NCBI GenBank assembly: GCA_021160205.1
Contig: JAGHCZ010000125.1
Location: forward strand, 1-5,132
Length of the DNA stretch: 5,132 nt
Source: Nitrososphaerota archaeon
GTDB lineage: Archaea; Thermoproteota; Nitrososphaeria_A; Caldarchaeales; Wolframiiraptoraceae
Reading direction: 5' to 3'
The notes under the pieces were generated by a model, which ran no database searches, was not told the origin of the DNA, and saw nothing but the letters and a program-made list of their open reading frames with translations. Both the position numbers and the translations under genes were made by a program. Positions 4,554 to 5,132 of the stretch are shown here, one piece after another (within the stretch, counting starts at the first letter, position 1; each line of letters starts with the position of its first letter).

Positions 4554-5132
4554 TTAATCATGAGCCTTGATAAAGACGTAACTCTCCTCCAAGTCTCTTC
4601 TGCAGAAGCCGAATCTCTCGAATTGAACGATCTCACCCACCTCCACGTTCTTAACCGCGATTTCTCCAACTCCTCTGACGCTTCTCAAGCTATCCGGATT
4701 TACTTCGTCATCGAGATAGAGTACATCTGGAACGATTACTTCGACTTGAACGGCTTCGTCAACCGGAACCCATTGAATTATCTTCACGTTTTTCATAGGC
4801 TCTCTGCTCATGAATTCTCCCTTAATGAGGTCTTCTGTCTTCTCGAGAATTCGCAGATTCATTAGATACTTTAACCTCATAATTTCTCCGATCCCCGTTC
4901 TTCGAGCATCTTCTCCCGAGATATAGAATTCTCCTCTTGCCCTGAGCTTTCTAGAGCCTAGTTCCCTATTATCCGGATGATAAGGCGCGTTCACGAAGAC
5001 TTCTGGAGCTCCTTCAACGACAAGCTTCACCGGATCCGGGGCGAAGAATAGCCTCCTGGCTTTTGGATCGAGTATTTTCCTGTTTATGGCGAATAAGAGG
5101 CTCCAGTCGTATTCCCGTTTCGCATAAGAGAA
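4554..5132 (-). CDS. gltX: Glutamyl-tRNA synthetase, C-terminal part (cut by window edge)
   Basis: This is the class I enzyme that charges tRNA with glutamate. In most archaea it is non-discriminating, also making Glu-tRNA(Gln) that GatDE amidates. The visible 192 codons run from the right edge, beginning FSYAKREYDWSLLFAINRKI, to a TAA at 4556-4554. They include LDPKARRLFFAPDPVKLVVE (21-40), APYHPDNRELGSRKL (49-63), FYISGEDARRTGIGEIMRLK (69-88), VKIIQWVPVDEAVQVEV (117-133) and GEIVQFERFGFCRRD (162-176). This is the beta-barrel anticodon-binding part of archaeal/eukaryotic-type GluRS and GlnRS. The Rossmann catalytic domain with its HIGH-type and KMSKS-type motifs lies beyond the window. A GTG at 5030-5028 could look like a start, but the conserved frame continues upstream to the edge. 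The gene converges on the PH gene with a 28-base gap. Confidence 0.96.
   Translation of the reverse strand, partial: FSYAKREYDWSLLFAINRKILDPKARRLFFAPDPVKLVVEGAPEVFVNAPYHPDNRELGSRKLRARGEFYISGEDARRTGIGEIMRLKYLMNLRILEKTEDLIKGEFMSREPMKNVKIIQWVPVDEAVQVEVIVPDVLYLDDEVNPDSLRSVRGVGEIAVKNVEVGEIVQFERFGFCRRDLEESYVFIKAHD

Noticed and set aside
4560..4865. A 101-residue plus-strand frame opposite gltX
   Set aside because: It overlaps the conserved anticodon-binding region of GluRS in antisense and shows no independent support.
5028..5030. GTG as the start of a short 158-residue protein
   Set aside because: The frame upstream to the window edge continues the conserved GluRS sequence (for example AINRKILDP), so the GTG encodes an internal valine.

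Overview
The window is archaeal. It carries the archaeal/eukaryotic ribosomal proteins S28e and L24e, a MEMO-family protein, the FMN-type (type 2) isopentenyl-diphosphate isomerase and an archaeal-type glutamyl-tRNA synthetase. Most gene starts have a TATA-like box about 24-32 bases upstream and no Shine-Dalgarno sequence. The lineage cannot be fixed from these genes alone. The mixed base composition and housekeeping content would suit many TACK or euryarchaeal-like groups, including uncultivated ones.

Layout. On the minus strand, positions 1-889 hold a translation/nucleotide block read right to left: rps28e, rpl24e seven bases later, then the start of ndk (nucleoside diphosphate kinase), which runs off the left edge. 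This is a familiar archaeal order (usually rpl7ae-rps28e-rpl24e-ndk-infB), but rpl7ae is not upstream here. Instead a MEMO-family gene (about 887-1741, minus) abuts the block. Divergent from MEMO is an unrecognised eight-helix membrane protein (1846-2712, plus). It is followed by the type 2 IPP isomerase (2758-3834, plus) and a small two-helix membrane protein with a bacterial-type PH domain (3911-4525, plus). The C-terminal 192 residues of glutamyl-tRNA synthetase (4554-5132, minus) converge on the PH gene from the right edge.

How they fit. MEMO, the isomerase and GluRS are often linked in archaea in a mevalonate-pathway neighbourhood with mevalonate kinase, isopentenyl phosphate kinase, RNase J and a prenyl synthase. 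Here those central partners are absent and two membrane-protein genes sit in the gaps, so the cluster looks eroded and rearranged. Each plus-strand gene seems to have its own promoter rather than forming one operon. Coding density is high: the longest gap between likely starts and stops is about 104 bases (1742-1845), and there is no RNA gene, mobile element, CRISPR array or defence system that I can support. I do not see a clear new multi-gene system. The best leads are the unknown membrane protein, the leaderless-start pattern and the probable TTG start of L24e.
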